From: Ardenticatenaceae bacterium | GTDB taxonomy: Bacteria; Chloroflexota; Anaerolineae; Promineifilales; Promineifilaceae | Reading direction: 5' to 3' | Length of the DNA stretch: 64,000 nt | Assembly: GCA_020634395.1 (NCBI GenBank) | Contig: JACKBU010000001.1 | Span: forward strand, 248,001 to 312,000 | Part shown: positions 1-8,634 of the stretch, piece by piece | How the letters are laid out: the number at the start of each line of letters is the position of its first letter | Numbering within the stretch: position 1 is the first letter of the stretch | The notes under the pieces: generated by a model | Told to the model about the DNA's origin: nothing | Database searches by the model: none | The model's input: only the letters and a program-made list of their open reading frames with translations | Translations under genes and position numbers: made by a program

Positions 1-187
1 CTTGCCCCACAGCCCGTTCGCGAACCCGTGCCACAAAGCTTTTGACAACCTTAAAGTTAACATCAGCCTCTAATAGAGCCAGACGCACTTCACGCATGGC
101 CGCGTCAACGTCTTCTTCCGTTAACTTGCCCCGGCGCTGTAGATTATCAAATACAGATTGTAGGCGAGATCCTAAGGATTCAAACAC
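1..187 (-). CDS. ffh: Signal recognition particle protein Ffh, N-terminal part (runs off the left edge)
   Basis: The minus-strand reading from a GTG at 187 gives a peptide beginning VFESLGSRLQSVFDNL and continuing with the TEEDVDAAMREVRLALLEAD segment. These are hallmarks of the N domain of the SRP54/Ffh GTPase. Ffh binds signal sequences on the ribosome together with SRP RNA and delivers them to FtsY at the membrane. Only about 62 codons are inside the window; the G and M domains lie beyond position 1. The GTG start is chosen because homologues begin at this M-F-E/D-x-L motif. A structured leader lies just upstream. Confidence 0.9.
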   Translation of the reverse strand, partial: MFESLGSRLQSVFDNLQRRGKLTEEDVDAAMREVRLALLEADVNFKVVKSFVARVRERAVGQ

Positions 188-193
188 AAGACT

Positions 194-345
194 ACCTGAC
201 AATTATGCTCCCGCAAGCGGGCTGTCGGCTAATCTCTCAGCCCGACGCCCACCTGCGGGAGACTTTATTCCTTAATTAAGCTCACAAGACAGGCAATTCT
301 AACGCAGCCGCGATACTGCGTCAAATGACGCCTGAATTGTCAGGT
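194..345 (-). promoter_or_regulatory. Structured leader RNA upstream of ffh, with nested and competing hairpins
   Basis: Between the metK stop and the ffh start, an 11-bp perfect inverted repeat (194-204 with 335-345) encloses the region. Inside it, 208-215 pairs with 254-261 and the stem extends inward for about 22 pairs with two bulges. A second segment can form either ACGCAG/CTGCGT (302-307 with 316-321) or GCGTC/GACGC (318-322 with 327-331), which exclude each other. I recognise no known riboswitch, and the SRP RNA core motif is absent. A cis-acting leader of ffh is inferred from position only. Confidence 0.45.
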
Positions 346-368
346 TTTTAGCCAGGTCCGATAATGCA

Positions 369-1598
369 TTAAGCCAGGGCCGGTTCAAAAGCCAGGGCGG
401 CCTGGCGCAGCACTTCGGCCTTGTCGGTGTTTTCCCACGGCAGATCGATATCCGTACGGCCGAAGTGTCCGTAAGCGGCCGTGGCCCGGTAAATCGGCCG
501 GCGCAAGTTCAGATCACGAATAATCGCGCCGGGGCGCAGATCAAAATGGTCATTGATGAGCTGAACGAGTTGGTCCGAGGTTAATTTGCCCGTGCCAAAG
601 GTTTCAACATTGACGCTCAACGGTTCGGCCACGCCAATAGCATAGGCTACCTGCACTTCACAGCGGTCGGCCAGACCGGCGGCGACGATATTTTTGGCAA
701 CCCAGCGGGCAGCATACGCCGCGCTGCGATCCACCTTGGTGCAGTCTTTGCCACTGAAAGCGCCACCGCCATGCCGGCCCATGCCACCGTATGTATCAAC
801 GATGATTTTACGGCCGGTTACACCGGCGTCGCCCATGGGGCCGCCAACCACAAAACGACCGGTCGGGTTGACAAAAATACGCAGGTCTTCATCTACTAAA
901 TCAGCTGGCAGAACCGGCATAATGACGTGTTCGATGATTTGGGCGCGAATATCTTCGGCGGAAATTTCCGGGGCATGCTGGGTGCTGACGAGAACAGTGT
1001 GGACGCGTTTGGGACGGCCGTAACTGTACTCAATCGTCACCTGCGCCTTGCCGTCCGGGCGGACCCAGGGCAGCGTGCCGTCGCGGCGTACCTGGGCCAG
1101 GCGGCGAGTCAGGGCGTGAGCCAGATGAATAGGCAGGGGCATCAGTTCTTCAGTTTCATTACAGGCGAAACCAAACATCATACCCTGGTCGCCGGCGCCA
1201 ATCGCGTTTAGCGCGGCTTCGTGGTCGCCGTTGTTGCGGTACTCCAGGGCACGATCGACGCCCTGGGCAATGTCGGGGCTTTGACTGGCAATAGCTGCCT
1301 GCACGCCGCAGGTATGGCCATCGAACCCTTTGCTGCTGTCATCGAAACCAATCTCGACGACTACTTTGCGGACTAAATCATCGAAGTTGACGAAAGCGGT
1401 TGTGGTAATTTCGCCAAGCAACAGGACGAAGCCGGTTTTGACGGCCGTTTCACACGCCACACGCGCATTCGGATCCTGCTCCATAATCGCATCCAATACG
1501 GCGTCACTGATCTGATCGCACATCTTGTCGGGATGCCCTTCTGTAACGGACTCCGATGTGAAAAGCAGGCTAGGTGCTGTCATGAATGTTGTTGTCAT
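369..1598 (-). CDS. metK: S-adenosylmethionine synthetase MetK
   Basis: MetK makes S-adenosylmethionine from ATP and methionine in the cytoplasm. The 409-residue protein has the N-terminal SESVTEGHPDKMCDQISDA signature, the GAGDQGMMFG ATP-binding motif and the GGGAFSGKDCTKVDRSAAY loop, and matches the usual family length. An in-frame reading extends upstream to 1685, but that stretch is leader sequence just after the riboswitch terminator. The ATG at 1598 has a GGAGG Shine-Dalgarno about 10 nt upstream and fits the family N-terminus. The SAM-I riboswitch upstream implies feedback control by its own product. Confidence 0.98.
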   Translation of the reverse strand: MTTTFMTAPSLLFTSESVTEGHPDKMCDQISDAVLDAIMEQDPNARVACETAVKTGFVLLLGEITTTAFVNFDDLVRKVVVEIGFDDSSKGFDGHTCGVQAAIASQSPDIAQGVDRALEYRNNGDHEAALNAIGAGDQGMMFGFACNETEELMPLPIHLAHALTRRLAQVRRDGTLPWVRPDGKAQVTIEYSYGRPKRVHTVLVSTQHAPEISAEDIRAQIIEHVIMPVLPADLVDEDLRIFVNPTGRFVVGGPMGDAGVTGRKIIVDTYGGMGRHGGGAFSGKDCTKVDRSAAYAARWVAKNIVAAGLADRCEVQVAYAIGVAEPLSVNVETFGTGKLTSDQLVQLINDHFDLRPGAIIRDLNLRRPIYRATAAYGHFGRTDIDLPWENTDKAEVLRQAALAFEPALA

Positions 1599-1681
1599 TT
1601 TAAAAATACCTCCAAAATTTGTGAATGATCTGTTCATCTCTCGACTTAAATGCTTCACTCTTGTGTAGGAGGGTGGCATGG

Positions 1682-1717
1682 GCAAATAAAAAGCCTCTTA
1701 ACCGGCGTTAAGAGGCT
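1682..1717 (-). terminator. Riboswitch-controlled intrinsic terminator of metK
   Basis: A perfect 11-12 bp stem (1691-1702 with 1706-1717) is followed on the minus strand by a T-rich run. It sits between the SAM-I aptamer and the metK start. Its place is that of the expression-platform terminator, expected to form when SAM is bound. Confidence 0.93.
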
Positions 1718-1732
1718 TGCTTTATTTCAGGC

Positions 1733-1838
1733 TCACCTCTTATCTGCCAGCCAACGCTGTCGGAATTAGCACCTTCCCTAGTATGGGGGTTGCTGCAGTT
1801 TCTACGGGCCGTTCCCTCCACTGCTCCTGATAAGAGTG
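1733..1838 (-). promoter_or_regulatory. SAM-I (S-box) riboswitch aptamer
   Basis: Read on the minus strand, the segment begins CTCTTATCAGGAGCAGTGGA, has the conserved GGAGGGA, GGCCC and GCAACC elements and the TGCTAATTCC junction, and closes with GATAAGAGG to complete P1. These are the conserved S-box features in order. With the terminator downstream it should switch off metK transcription at high SAM. The GGCCCG-TAGAAAC stretch departs slightly from the usual ATGAAA. Confidence 0.96.
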
Positions 1839-1867
1839 TTAACTATGTAGTTTTTAAGTGACTTTTG

Positions 1868-1895
1868 AGTATAACGAATCAGCCTAGATTGTCAA
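1868..1895 (-). promoter_or_regulatory. Sigma-70-type promoter of metK leader
   Basis: On the minus strand TTGACA (1895-1890) is separated by 16 nt from TATACT (1873-1868), placing transcription start about 25 nt before the SAM-I aptamer. Confidence 0.85.
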
Positions 1896-1983
1896 ACAAA
1901 AATCGCTTGAAAGCCACCTGCTGACCGTCAGATTAAGGCAGCCCTCTTACAAAGTTGATTACGGAGCTGACCAGGACTGTGCC

Positions 1984-2775
1984 CTACTCCCAACTCTCCG
2001 GCGGCTCCGGCATGCCCAAAATGTGATAGCCAGCATCCACGTACACCACCTCCCCGGTCACACCGCTACCCAAATCACTGCACAACCAGAGGGCCGTTTT
2101 GCCCACTTCATCCTGGTCGATATTGCGGCGCAGGGGGGCACGCTCGCTGACGTAACCCAGCATTTTACGGAACCCGGCAATGCCCGCGGCAGCCAGCGTT
2201 TTGATGGGACCAGCCGAAATGGCATTGACGCGGATCCCCTGCGGACCTAAATCGGCGGCCAGATAGCGGGTACTGGCTTCCAGGGCCGCTTTGGCCACGC
2301 CCATGACATTGTAGTGGGGTATGACTTTTTCGGCTCCGTAATAGGTCATGGAGAGTATCACGCCGCCTTCGGGCATTAGCGGCAGGGCTGCGCGGGCCAG
2401 CGCCACCAGGCTGTACGCACTTATATCCATTGCTATACGAAAACCCTCGCGTGACGTGGTGACGAATCGCCCTTCCAAATCCTCTTTTTGGGCGTAGCCA
2501 ATGGCGTGAATGAGGATGTCTATCTGACCGAAGTGCTCGGCGGCTTTGGCGAAAACGGCCGTAATCTCCTCGTCCGACGACACATCACACATCTCGACAA
2601 AGGTGACGCCCAATTCGTCGGCCAGAGGGCGCACGCGTTTCTCCAACTGCGGAATGCCGTAACTAAAGCCAATTTCGGCCCCATGTTCGTGGAAGGTTTT
2701 GGCAATGCCCCAGGCGATGGACCGCTGGTTGGCAATACCAAAGATGAGCGCTTTTTTGCCTTCGAGTAATTTCAT
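1984..2775 (-). CDS. fabI: Enoyl-[acyl-carrier-protein] reductase FabI
   Basis: FabI performs the last step of each fatty-acid elongation round, reducing trans-2-enoyl-ACP with NAD(P)H. The 263-residue protein begins MKLLEGKKALIFGIANQRSI, with the atypical FabI cofactor loop, and has the Tyr-x6-Lys catalytic pair in YNVMGVAK. It ends with TGEVVYVDAGYHILGM, as usual for the family. The ATG at 2775 is preceded by GGAGAG at a good distance; the in-frame extension to 2811 lacks support. A second, FabL-like reductase lies at 6780-7553, so the cell may have two enoyl reductases. Confidence 0.96.
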   Translation of the reverse strand: MKLLEGKKALIFGIANQRSIAWGIAKTFHEHGAEIGFSYGIPQLEKRVRPLADELGVTFVEMCDVSSDEEITAVFAKAAEHFGQIDILIHAIGYAQKEDLEGRFVTTSREGFRIAMDISAYSLVALARAALPLMPEGGVILSMTYYGAEKVIPHYNVMGVAKAALEASTRYLAADLGPQGIRVNAISAGPIKTLAAAGIAGFRKMLGYVSERAPLRRNIDQDEVGKTALWLCSDLGSGVTGEVVYVDAGYHILGMPEPPESWE

Positions 2776-2821
2776 GCAGTTTTCTCTCCAATGGTGATTT
2801 GAGGTGGACAACCCGGCTGTT

Positions 2822-3436
2822 TTAGCGGGAGACGAAGGGGTTGTCCGTTATCCAGTAGCGCCAGGGCATCGACAACCAGGGTTCGGGCGTTTTGCCCAGG
2901 CCAATGCGCGGACCGGCCGAGATCTGGGCGGCGGCAATGGGCGGCGCGTCTTCTATCCAGATAACCCCTTGTGGGTCACAAAGGTTCGCGGCGTTCAAAG
3001 ATTTATCGATAGCCAACGCCTGTGTCAACCGGGCCGGACCGCTGGTTAACTGGGCCTGGGAACGGCCGTGTCGATTTTGCGCCATGATCTCCAGCCCTTC
3101 CAGCGGCTCCAGGGCGCGGATCAATACGGCGTTGGCCTGACCTTCCTGGCCCGTAACAATGTTGAACATCCAGTGTACGCCATAGGTAAAGTAGACATAA
3201 GCATGACCGGCCAGGCCAAACATAACGGCCGTGCGCGAGGTAGGACGGCCGTTGTTGGCGCGGTCGCCATGACAGGCCAGATCCTTTTCCTCGGTATCGC
3301 AATACGCTTCGGTCTCGACGATGCAGCCGCTGAGGCGACGGCCGTCTAGCAGGCGCACCAGCTGCTTACCCAGCAGATCCTGGGCTACTTCACGGGCCGT
3401 GCGGCTGTAAAAAAGCTGATCTAATCGTTGTGCCAT
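2822..3436 (-). CDS. 3-methyladenine DNA glycosylase, AAG/MPG family
   Basis: This base-excision repair enzyme flips out and cleaves alkylated purines. The 204-residue protein has family marks in order: the DLLGKQLVR start, IVETEAY (with the catalytic Glu region), CHGDRANNGR, the YFTYGVHWMFNIVTG strand, SGPARLTQAL and the C-terminal WRYWITDNPFVSR. Its start codon lies 16 nt inside the 3' end of the upstream histidine kinase gene, which suggests translational coupling. fabI follows 46 nt downstream. The pairing of a repair gene with a sensor kinase is unusual. Confidence 0.95.
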   Translation of the reverse strand: MAQRLDQLFYSRTAREVAQDLLGKQLVRLLDGRRLSGCIVETEAYCDTEEKDLACHGDRANNGRPTSRTAVMFGLAGHAYVYFTYGVHWMFNIVTGQEGQANAVLIRALEPLEGLEIMAQNRHGRSQAQLTSGPARLTQALAIDKSLNAANLCDPQGVIWIEDAPPIAAAQISAGPRIGLGKTPEPWLSMPWRYWITDNPFVSR

Positions 3437-6400
3437 GTGGGTAAAACCTTTAATTTTTCTTCTAACAAAGCGGTCGGTAACCAGACGGTGATGGACGTGC
3501 CCTGGTCTAGCTGGCTGGAGACGTCGAAACGGCCGTTATACCGCCGGACAATCTCGTGGCAGATAGCCAGCCCTAGACCAGTACCCGGAATTCCCAGGTT
3601 TTGAACCTGTTCGCTGCGGAAGAAACGATCGAACAGAAACGGAATATCCTTTTCCGGAATGCCTACACCCGTGTCTGTGATTTGCAGCCAGAGCAAAGCC
3701 GGCGCTGCCGCATCGCCCAGACCGGCTTTTACCCACACGTGGCCGCCGGGCGGTGTGTAGGTGATGGCATTGCCCAGCAAATTGGTTAGAAGCTGCCCCA
3801 GGTGGCGCTCTTCTACTTTTACCGGCGGCAGCCCGGACGGCACGTCGGTGTGCAGGGTTATCTGGCGAATTTCGGCCTTGGCGGCGAAGATGTTGGCGTA
3901 TTCCTCTATAACACGATCCAGGTGAACGGCCGTAAAATTATGGCGCGGCGCTTCCGTTTCCAGGCGCGACAAATCCAGTAGATCTTGAATAAGCTGCGTC
4001 AACCGGTCGGTTTCATGGTGAATTACCTTTAGATAACGTTCCCAGTTTTCGCTGCGCTTCATTTCCAACAGGGTAACATACGTTTTGATGTTGGTCAGAG
4101 GCGTTCTTAACTCGTGGGAGACGTTGGTTACAAACTTCGTCTTTAGGCGGTCAACTTCCTTCAGCCGGGTAATGTCTGCCTGGACGCTGACGAAGTTGAT
4201 AATCTCACGCCGGGCATCCAGAATAGGCGAGATGGTCATCGAAACATCGTAAAGCGAGCCATCCTTGCGCCGATTCACCAGCTCACCCGACCATTGGCGG
4301 CCCTGCAGAATGGTGTCCCACATCTCGATGTAGGTCGCTTCTGGTGTGAGTCCGCTTTCCAACAAGCGCGGCGTCTGCCCCAGCAGTTCACTGCGCGCGT
4401 AACCGCTCTGCATTTCCGCCGCCCGGTTGATATACAATATCCTGGCATCCCTATCGGTTAGAATGATGCTCTCCCCGGCGCTTTCCAAAATGGTCAGCGT
4501 GCGATCTTTTTCCGACTGCAGCTCGATGGTGCGCGCTTTCACCTCAGCGGCCAACTGGACGGATTGCTCTTGCAGCTTCCGGTATAACCTGGTACGCACC
4601 ATAGCCACGCCGATCAACCCGCTGAGTGTGGTCAAAAAGCGCACGTCGTCCTGGGAATAGGCATTAAACTCCGTCGCTTCGGCGCTGATGACGCCTACCA
4701 CGTGATCTTCAACTTTCAAGGGCACAGTCACCGACGAGAGATATTTATCTTTATAAGACCAATAGAGAGGTTCCAGGCGCACATCATCCAAAATAACCGG
4801 TTTTCCCGTTTGGACGACCATTCCGGTTACGCTGGCTGCCAGGGGAATGGGCACGTTTAATACCTCATCCGCCACGCCGTGATAGGAACGATGGGGCCGG
4901 GCATAATCGCCGGTTTCATCTACCAGAACAAAGCCAAAACTTTCATGATATATCCGGTCGACAATCAACTGTGTGGTCTGATGAAGTAGTTCATCGATGT
5001 CGAGTGTCGCGGCTGTAGTCAGAGCTACTTCATTCAGAATGACCAGTTCGTTCGTCTGCTGGCGAGCATTTTCGTAGAGGTGGGCATTTTCTATGGCGAT
5101 GGCGGCCTGGTTGGCAAAAGCGGCTATTGTGGCCAACGCCTGGGCGTCGAAAGCATCCAACCGCTGGCTGTCGACGTTCAGAATGCCGATATTTCGCCCT
5201 TTAACGCGCAGCAAGGCTCCGGCCCAGGAGCGAATGTAGCGTGTCTCCGGGTTTGGAATCCAGCGCGGATCGGTGTGGGTATCGGGAATAACAGAAACGA
5301 ATTCGTCCTCTGGGAATTTCCGCAGGCAGTGCTGGGCAATAGAGAGAATGAATCTTTTAACGGCCGTTTCATCCGGAAATCCGCGGCTGGCTACCAGTTG
5401 AAGTTGATCCTTTTCCTCGTCAAACAGCTGGATCGACACGCTGTCGTAGTCGATCACCTGGGCCAGCAGAGAGAAAATTTTCCGATAGACTTCTTCCAGG
5501 CTGAGTTGGGTTGTCAGCAGTGCCCCCACTTGCTGCAGCGTTTGGGCCAGGTGCAACTGCTGTCGTTCGGTAGCCAGGAGCTGGTTACGCTCGATGGCCG
5601 CCGCCAACAAATTCGCCACACCCTGGCACAACACGATTTCTTCGTCAGAAAAGTGATGGGTTTCGTCATGGACATCGATGTGCAGCACGCCCACCGATTC
5701 AGAACGAACCAGGAGCGGCAGATAGAGCACAGAGCGTAAACCACCCCGAACGGCGCGCTGGTCGCCGGCTTTGACGGTGCTGTCCAGGGCCACATTCGCG
5801 GCGACGTACGGCCGTTTCGTGGCCAACACCTGCTGTGACACCGGCAGTTCCGCCAGACTGATCTGCTGCCCGATACTGCGCATGGGGTACATGCGATGCG
5901 CCGGCTTTTGGGCCAGAACGGTCAAGTTCTGGCGCTCCGCATCCAACACTGTCAGGGAAATAGTCAGACTGCCGCTGAGGTGGCGCAGCAAAACCTCCAG
6001 GGCGCGGCTGATGGCTTCGTCCAGGTCCAGTGATTGAGTTAAATAGCCGCTAACTTCGTTTAGAATTTCGGCCTCGCGGCGGCGCTGCGCTTCGGCTCTG
6101 AACAGGCGGGCCGTCTCGAAGGCCGTGCCAATCGCCCGGCCCACATAGGCCAATGCCTCAATTTCCTCCGCCGACCACGGCCGTTCCCGAGTGTAATCGT
6201 CAAACCCGACTATGCCCCAACACCGCTCCCCGCTAATGATCGGAATCACAGCGATAGAGACGATTCTTTCGGTGAATAAAAACTTGGTTTCCGCGATGGG
6301 AAATTCGGAGACGTCGCCATAAATTGGCTGGCCGCTTTGTAAAGCATTCACCCAGCGGGCAAAGCCGATCGCCCGGTAGTCCAGATTTTGCAGCCGGGCG

Positions 6401-6630
6401 TTATCGCGCAGCATGAACTGCCGGTACACCGACCAGCCCAGACGGTGGCTGCCCAGCAAACGGCCGTCTGGCAGCACTTTGTTCTCGTAAATGTATGCCC
6501 GGCGTACGCGGGCAGCCTGCCCCAGCCTGGCCAGCACAATGGGCAGATTGTCCTCCAGATGGCGAACATCGGAGAGATACTGGCTGGTGGAGGCAATTGC
6601 GAGCAAAATATCTTGTTGTCGATTCATCAT
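3421..6630 (-). CDS. Soluble multi-GAF, PAS-containing sensor histidine kinase
   Basis: This is a cytoplasmic sensor kinase of about 1,069 residues without transmembrane segments. Order by eye: four GAF-like domains over roughly the first 680 residues, a PAS domain (ILTDRDARILYINRAAEMQS) near 700-820, the HisKA phosphoacceptor in FVTNVSHELRTPLTNI, and a HATPase_c domain with N box NLLGNAITYTPPG, DTGVGIPEKD and GTGLGLAICHEI. Several GAF domains suggest sensing of small molecules or redox signals, but the ligand is unknown. The ATG pair at 6630/6627 fits the likely domain start; an in-frame extension to 6756 has no clear domain. No response regulator is adjacent. Confidence 0.9.
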   Translation of the reverse strand: MMNRQQDILLAIASTSQYLSDVRHLEDNLPIVLARLGQAARVRRAYIYENKVLPDGRLLGSHRLGWSVYRQFMLRDNARLQNLDYRAIGFARWVNALQSGQPIYGDVSEFPIAETKFLFTERIVSIAVIPIISGERCWGIVGFDDYTRERPWSAEEIEALAYVGRAIGTAFETARLFRAEAQRRREAEILNEVSGYLTQSLDLDEAISRALEVLLRHLSGSLTISLTVLDAERQNLTVLAQKPAHRMYPMRSIGQQISLAELPVSQQVLATKRPYVAANVALDSTVKAGDQRAVRGGLRSVLYLPLLVRSESVGVLHIDVHDETHHFSDEEIVLCQGVANLLAAAIERNQLLATERQQLHLAQTLQQVGALLTTQLSLEEVYRKIFSLLAQVIDYDSVSIQLFDEEKDQLQLVASRGFPDETAVKRFILSIAQHCLRKFPEDEFVSVIPDTHTDPRWIPNPETRYIRSWAGALLRVKGRNIGILNVDSQRLDAFDAQALATIAAFANQAAIAIENAHLYENARQQTNELVILNEVALTTAATLDIDELLHQTTQLIVDRIYHESFGFVLVDETGDYARPHRSYHGVADEVLNVPIPLAASVTGMVVQTGKPVILDDVRLEPLYWSYKDKYLSSVTVPLKVEDHVVGVISAEATEFNAYSQDDVRFLTTLSGLIGVAMVRTRLYRKLQEQSVQLAAEVKARTIELQSEKDRTLTILESAGESIILTDRDARILYINRAAEMQSGYARSELLGQTPRLLESGLTPEATYIEMWDTILQGRQWSGELVNRRKDGSLYDVSMTISPILDARREIINFVSVQADITRLKEVDRLKTKFVTNVSHELRTPLTNIKTYVTLLEMKRSENWERYLKVIHHETDRLTQLIQDLLDLSRLETEAPRHNFTAVHLDRVIEEYANIFAAKAEIRQITLHTDVPSGLPPVKVEERHLGQLLTNLLGNAITYTPPGGHVWVKAGLGDAAAPALLWLQITDTGVGIPEKDIPFLFDRFFRSEQVQNLGIPGTGLGLAICHEIVRRYNGRFDVSSQLDQGTSITVWLPTALLEEKLKVLPTWHND

Positions 6631-6779
6631 CGTTCCAGACCATTGACAGTCCTGACTGCCCAATAGAGTGATATGGATCATAAGCGAACGACTGGCAAAT
6701 GCCAACTCCAACGGCCGTTTACTTTGCCCCGGCCCGCCACTCCAGGCTACAATCAAGCCTCTAGCAAAGGAAGGTCACG

Positions 6780-7553
6780 ATGTCTCAATTCTCCGACAAA
6801 GTCGCCCTGGTCACCGGTTCCGGCCGGGGCATTGGGCGCGAAATCGCCCTCAAGCTGGCCCGCGAGGGAGCGCATGTCGTCGTCAACTTTTTCCGCAACC
6901 GCGAACCGGCCGAGGAAACGGCCGTAGCCATCCGCGCGCTCGGCCGTCAGGCGCTGGTCGTCAAGGCCAACGTGGGGGATCTGGACGATATGGCTCGCCT
7001 CTACGCTGACATCGAAAACACCTTCGGCGGGCTGGACATCCTGATCCACAACGCTGCTTCCGGCTACAACCGGCCGGTCATGTCCCAGAAACCACGCGGT
7101 TGGGATTGGACCGTGAACATCAATGCCCGTTCTCTACTGTTTGGCGCGCAGCACGCCGCCCCGCTGATGGCCCGGCGCGGCGGCGGCGCTATCGTCGCCA
7201 TCTCCAGCCTCGGTTCTGTGCGCGTCTTGCCCGATTATGCCGTCGTAGGCGCCTCCAAGGCGGCTATCGAAACGCTGGTACGTTATCTGGCTGTGGAACT
7301 GGCCGCGCAAAACATTGTGGTCAATGCCGTCTCGCCCGGCGTTGTGCGAACCGAGGCTCTCGACTATTTTGCCGTGTTCCAGGACGACAGCGCCAATCTG
7401 GTGCAGACCATGGAAACCAACACGCCGGCCGGGCGGTTGTGTTCGCCGGCCGACGTGGCAGATGTGGTGGCTTTCCTGTGCAGCCCGGCCGCCAGCATGA
7501 TTCGCGGCCAGACAATCGTCATGGATGGCGGCTACTCCCTACTTGTTCGCTAA
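6780..7553 (+). CDS. Short-chain dehydrogenase, FabL-like enoyl-ACP reductase
   Basis: A 257-residue SDR with the Rossmann motif TGSGRGIG, the NAA motif in HNAASGYN, and a catalytic Ser (SSLGS) with Tyr and Lys in YAVVGASKAA. The C-terminal half (RYLAVELAAQNIVVNAVSPG, NTPAGRL, MIRGQTIVMDGGYSLLV) closely resembles Bacillus FabL, the NADPH-dependent enoyl-ACP reductase III. FabL function is inferred from these motifs; another SDR oxidoreductase role is possible. The ATG at 6780 has AAGGAAGG about 6 nt upstream. The gene is divergent from the GAF kinase. Confidence 0.8.
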   Translation: MSQFSDKVALVTGSGRGIGREIALKLAREGAHVVVNFFRNREPAEETAVAIRALGRQALVVKANVGDLDDMARLYADIENTFGGLDILIHNAASGYNRPVMSQKPRGWDWTVNINARSLLFGAQHAAPLMARRGGGAIVAISSLGSVRVLPDYAVVGASKAAIETLVRYLAVELAAQNIVVNAVSPGVVRTEALDYFAVFQDDSANLVQTMETNTPAGRLCSPADVADVVAFLCSPAASMIRGQTIVMDGGYSLLVR

Positions 7554-7573
7554 AATTCAGGTAAAATTACGAA

Positions 7574-8599
7574 ATGGCTACATCAAAAAACCGTTCCCCC
7601 TTTCTTCCCTTTTTTCTTCTCCTTGTCATCCTGCTCTTAATTCTTTATCGCTTTGGCGAGCGCTGGCTGCACCTGCTGCTGCTGTATCTCTCCAAGGCTG
7701 CCTGGACGCGGCAGATCATCACCAACATGGGACTGGCACGCAGCGTGGCCCTGCGATTTGTCGCCGGAGAGAACATTTCGGAGGCAATTGCTGCCGCCCG
7801 GGCGCTAAACGCCAAAGGGATGAAGGCGACCATCGATTTTCTGGGCGAGAGTGTCAACAGTCCGGACGAGGCCCGCGCTGCCCGGGATGAAATTTTAGCC
7901 ATGCTGGATGCCATCCAGGCCAACGGCATTGAAGGCAACGTTTCCGTGAAGCTGACCCAGTTGGGCCTGCGTATCGACAAGGAACTGGCGCTGGAGAATG
8001 TGCGCTGCCTGCTGGAGCGGGCCGCGTCGTATGACAATCGAGTGCGCATCGACATGGAAGAAAGCGAGCTAACGGATGCAACGCTGGAGGTATACGGCCG
8101 TTTACGCGACGAGTTCGGCTTTGGCCATCGGGTGGGCATTGTCATCCAGGCCTATCTCTATCGCAGCGAAGCCGACGTAGAAAAACTGATCAACGCCGGC
8201 GCCTGGGTCCGCCTGTGCAAAGGCGCTTACGCGGAACCGGCTGAAGTCGCATTCTCTGAAAAAGCCGGAACAGACGGCAATTATGTCAAATTAACGCAGA
8301 TGATGCTGAGCGAGGAAGCGCGCCGACGCGGCGTTTTCCTGGGCGTTGCCACCCACGACGACAAAATGATCCAGGCGACGTTGGATTATGTAAAATCCCA
8401 CAACATCGACCCCCAGGCGTTTGAATTCCAAATGCTCTACGGCATCCGCCGTGATTTGCAAGAAAAATTGGTCGCCGATGGCTACCAGGTACGGGTTTAC
8501 GTGCCTTATGGCACAGCCTGGTACCCCTACTTCATGCGACGGCTGGCGGAACGTCCGGCAAACTTATGGTTTTTTGTCAGCAACCTCTTACGAAACTGA
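7574..8599 (+). CDS. Proline dehydrogenase (monofunctional PRODH)
   Basis: PRODH oxidises L-proline to pyrroline-5-carboxylate using FAD and passes electrons to quinone. The 341-residue protein has the TIM-barrel family marks VSVKLTQLGL, IDMEE, IVIQAYLYR, VRLCKGAYAEP, GVATHDD, FQMLYGIRRDL, VYVPYGTAWYPYFMRRLAERPAN. The first 30 residues include a very hydrophobic stretch (PFFLLLVILLLILYRF), a possible membrane anchor. The P5C dehydrogenase partner is not nearby. There is no Shine-Dalgarno; TAAAAT lies 6 nt before the ATG, so the transcript may be leaderless. Confidence 0.93.
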   Translation: MATSKNRSPFLPFFLLLVILLLILYRFGERWLHLLLLYLSKAAWTRQIITNMGLARSVALRFVAGENISEAIAAARALNAKGMKATIDFLGESVNSPDEARAARDEILAMLDAIQANGIEGNVSVKLTQLGLRIDKELALENVRCLLERAASYDNRVRIDMEESELTDATLEVYGRLRDEFGFGHRVGIVIQAYLYRSEADVEKLINAGAWVRLCKGAYAEPAEVAFSEKAGTDGNYVKLTQMMLSEEARRRGVFLGVATHDDKMIQATLDYVKSHNIDPQAFEFQMLYGIRRDLQEKLVADGYQVRVYVPYGTAWYPYFMRRLAERPANLWFFVSNLLRN

Positions 8600-8634
8600 C
8601 TGAGACTTCCATCACCCACCACAAAGGACTACCC

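Noticed and set aside
194..345. SRP (4.5S) RNA next to ffh
   Set aside because: The conserved apical loop motif of SRP RNA (GGAA tetraloop with asymmetric loop) is absent; treated as an unassigned leader.
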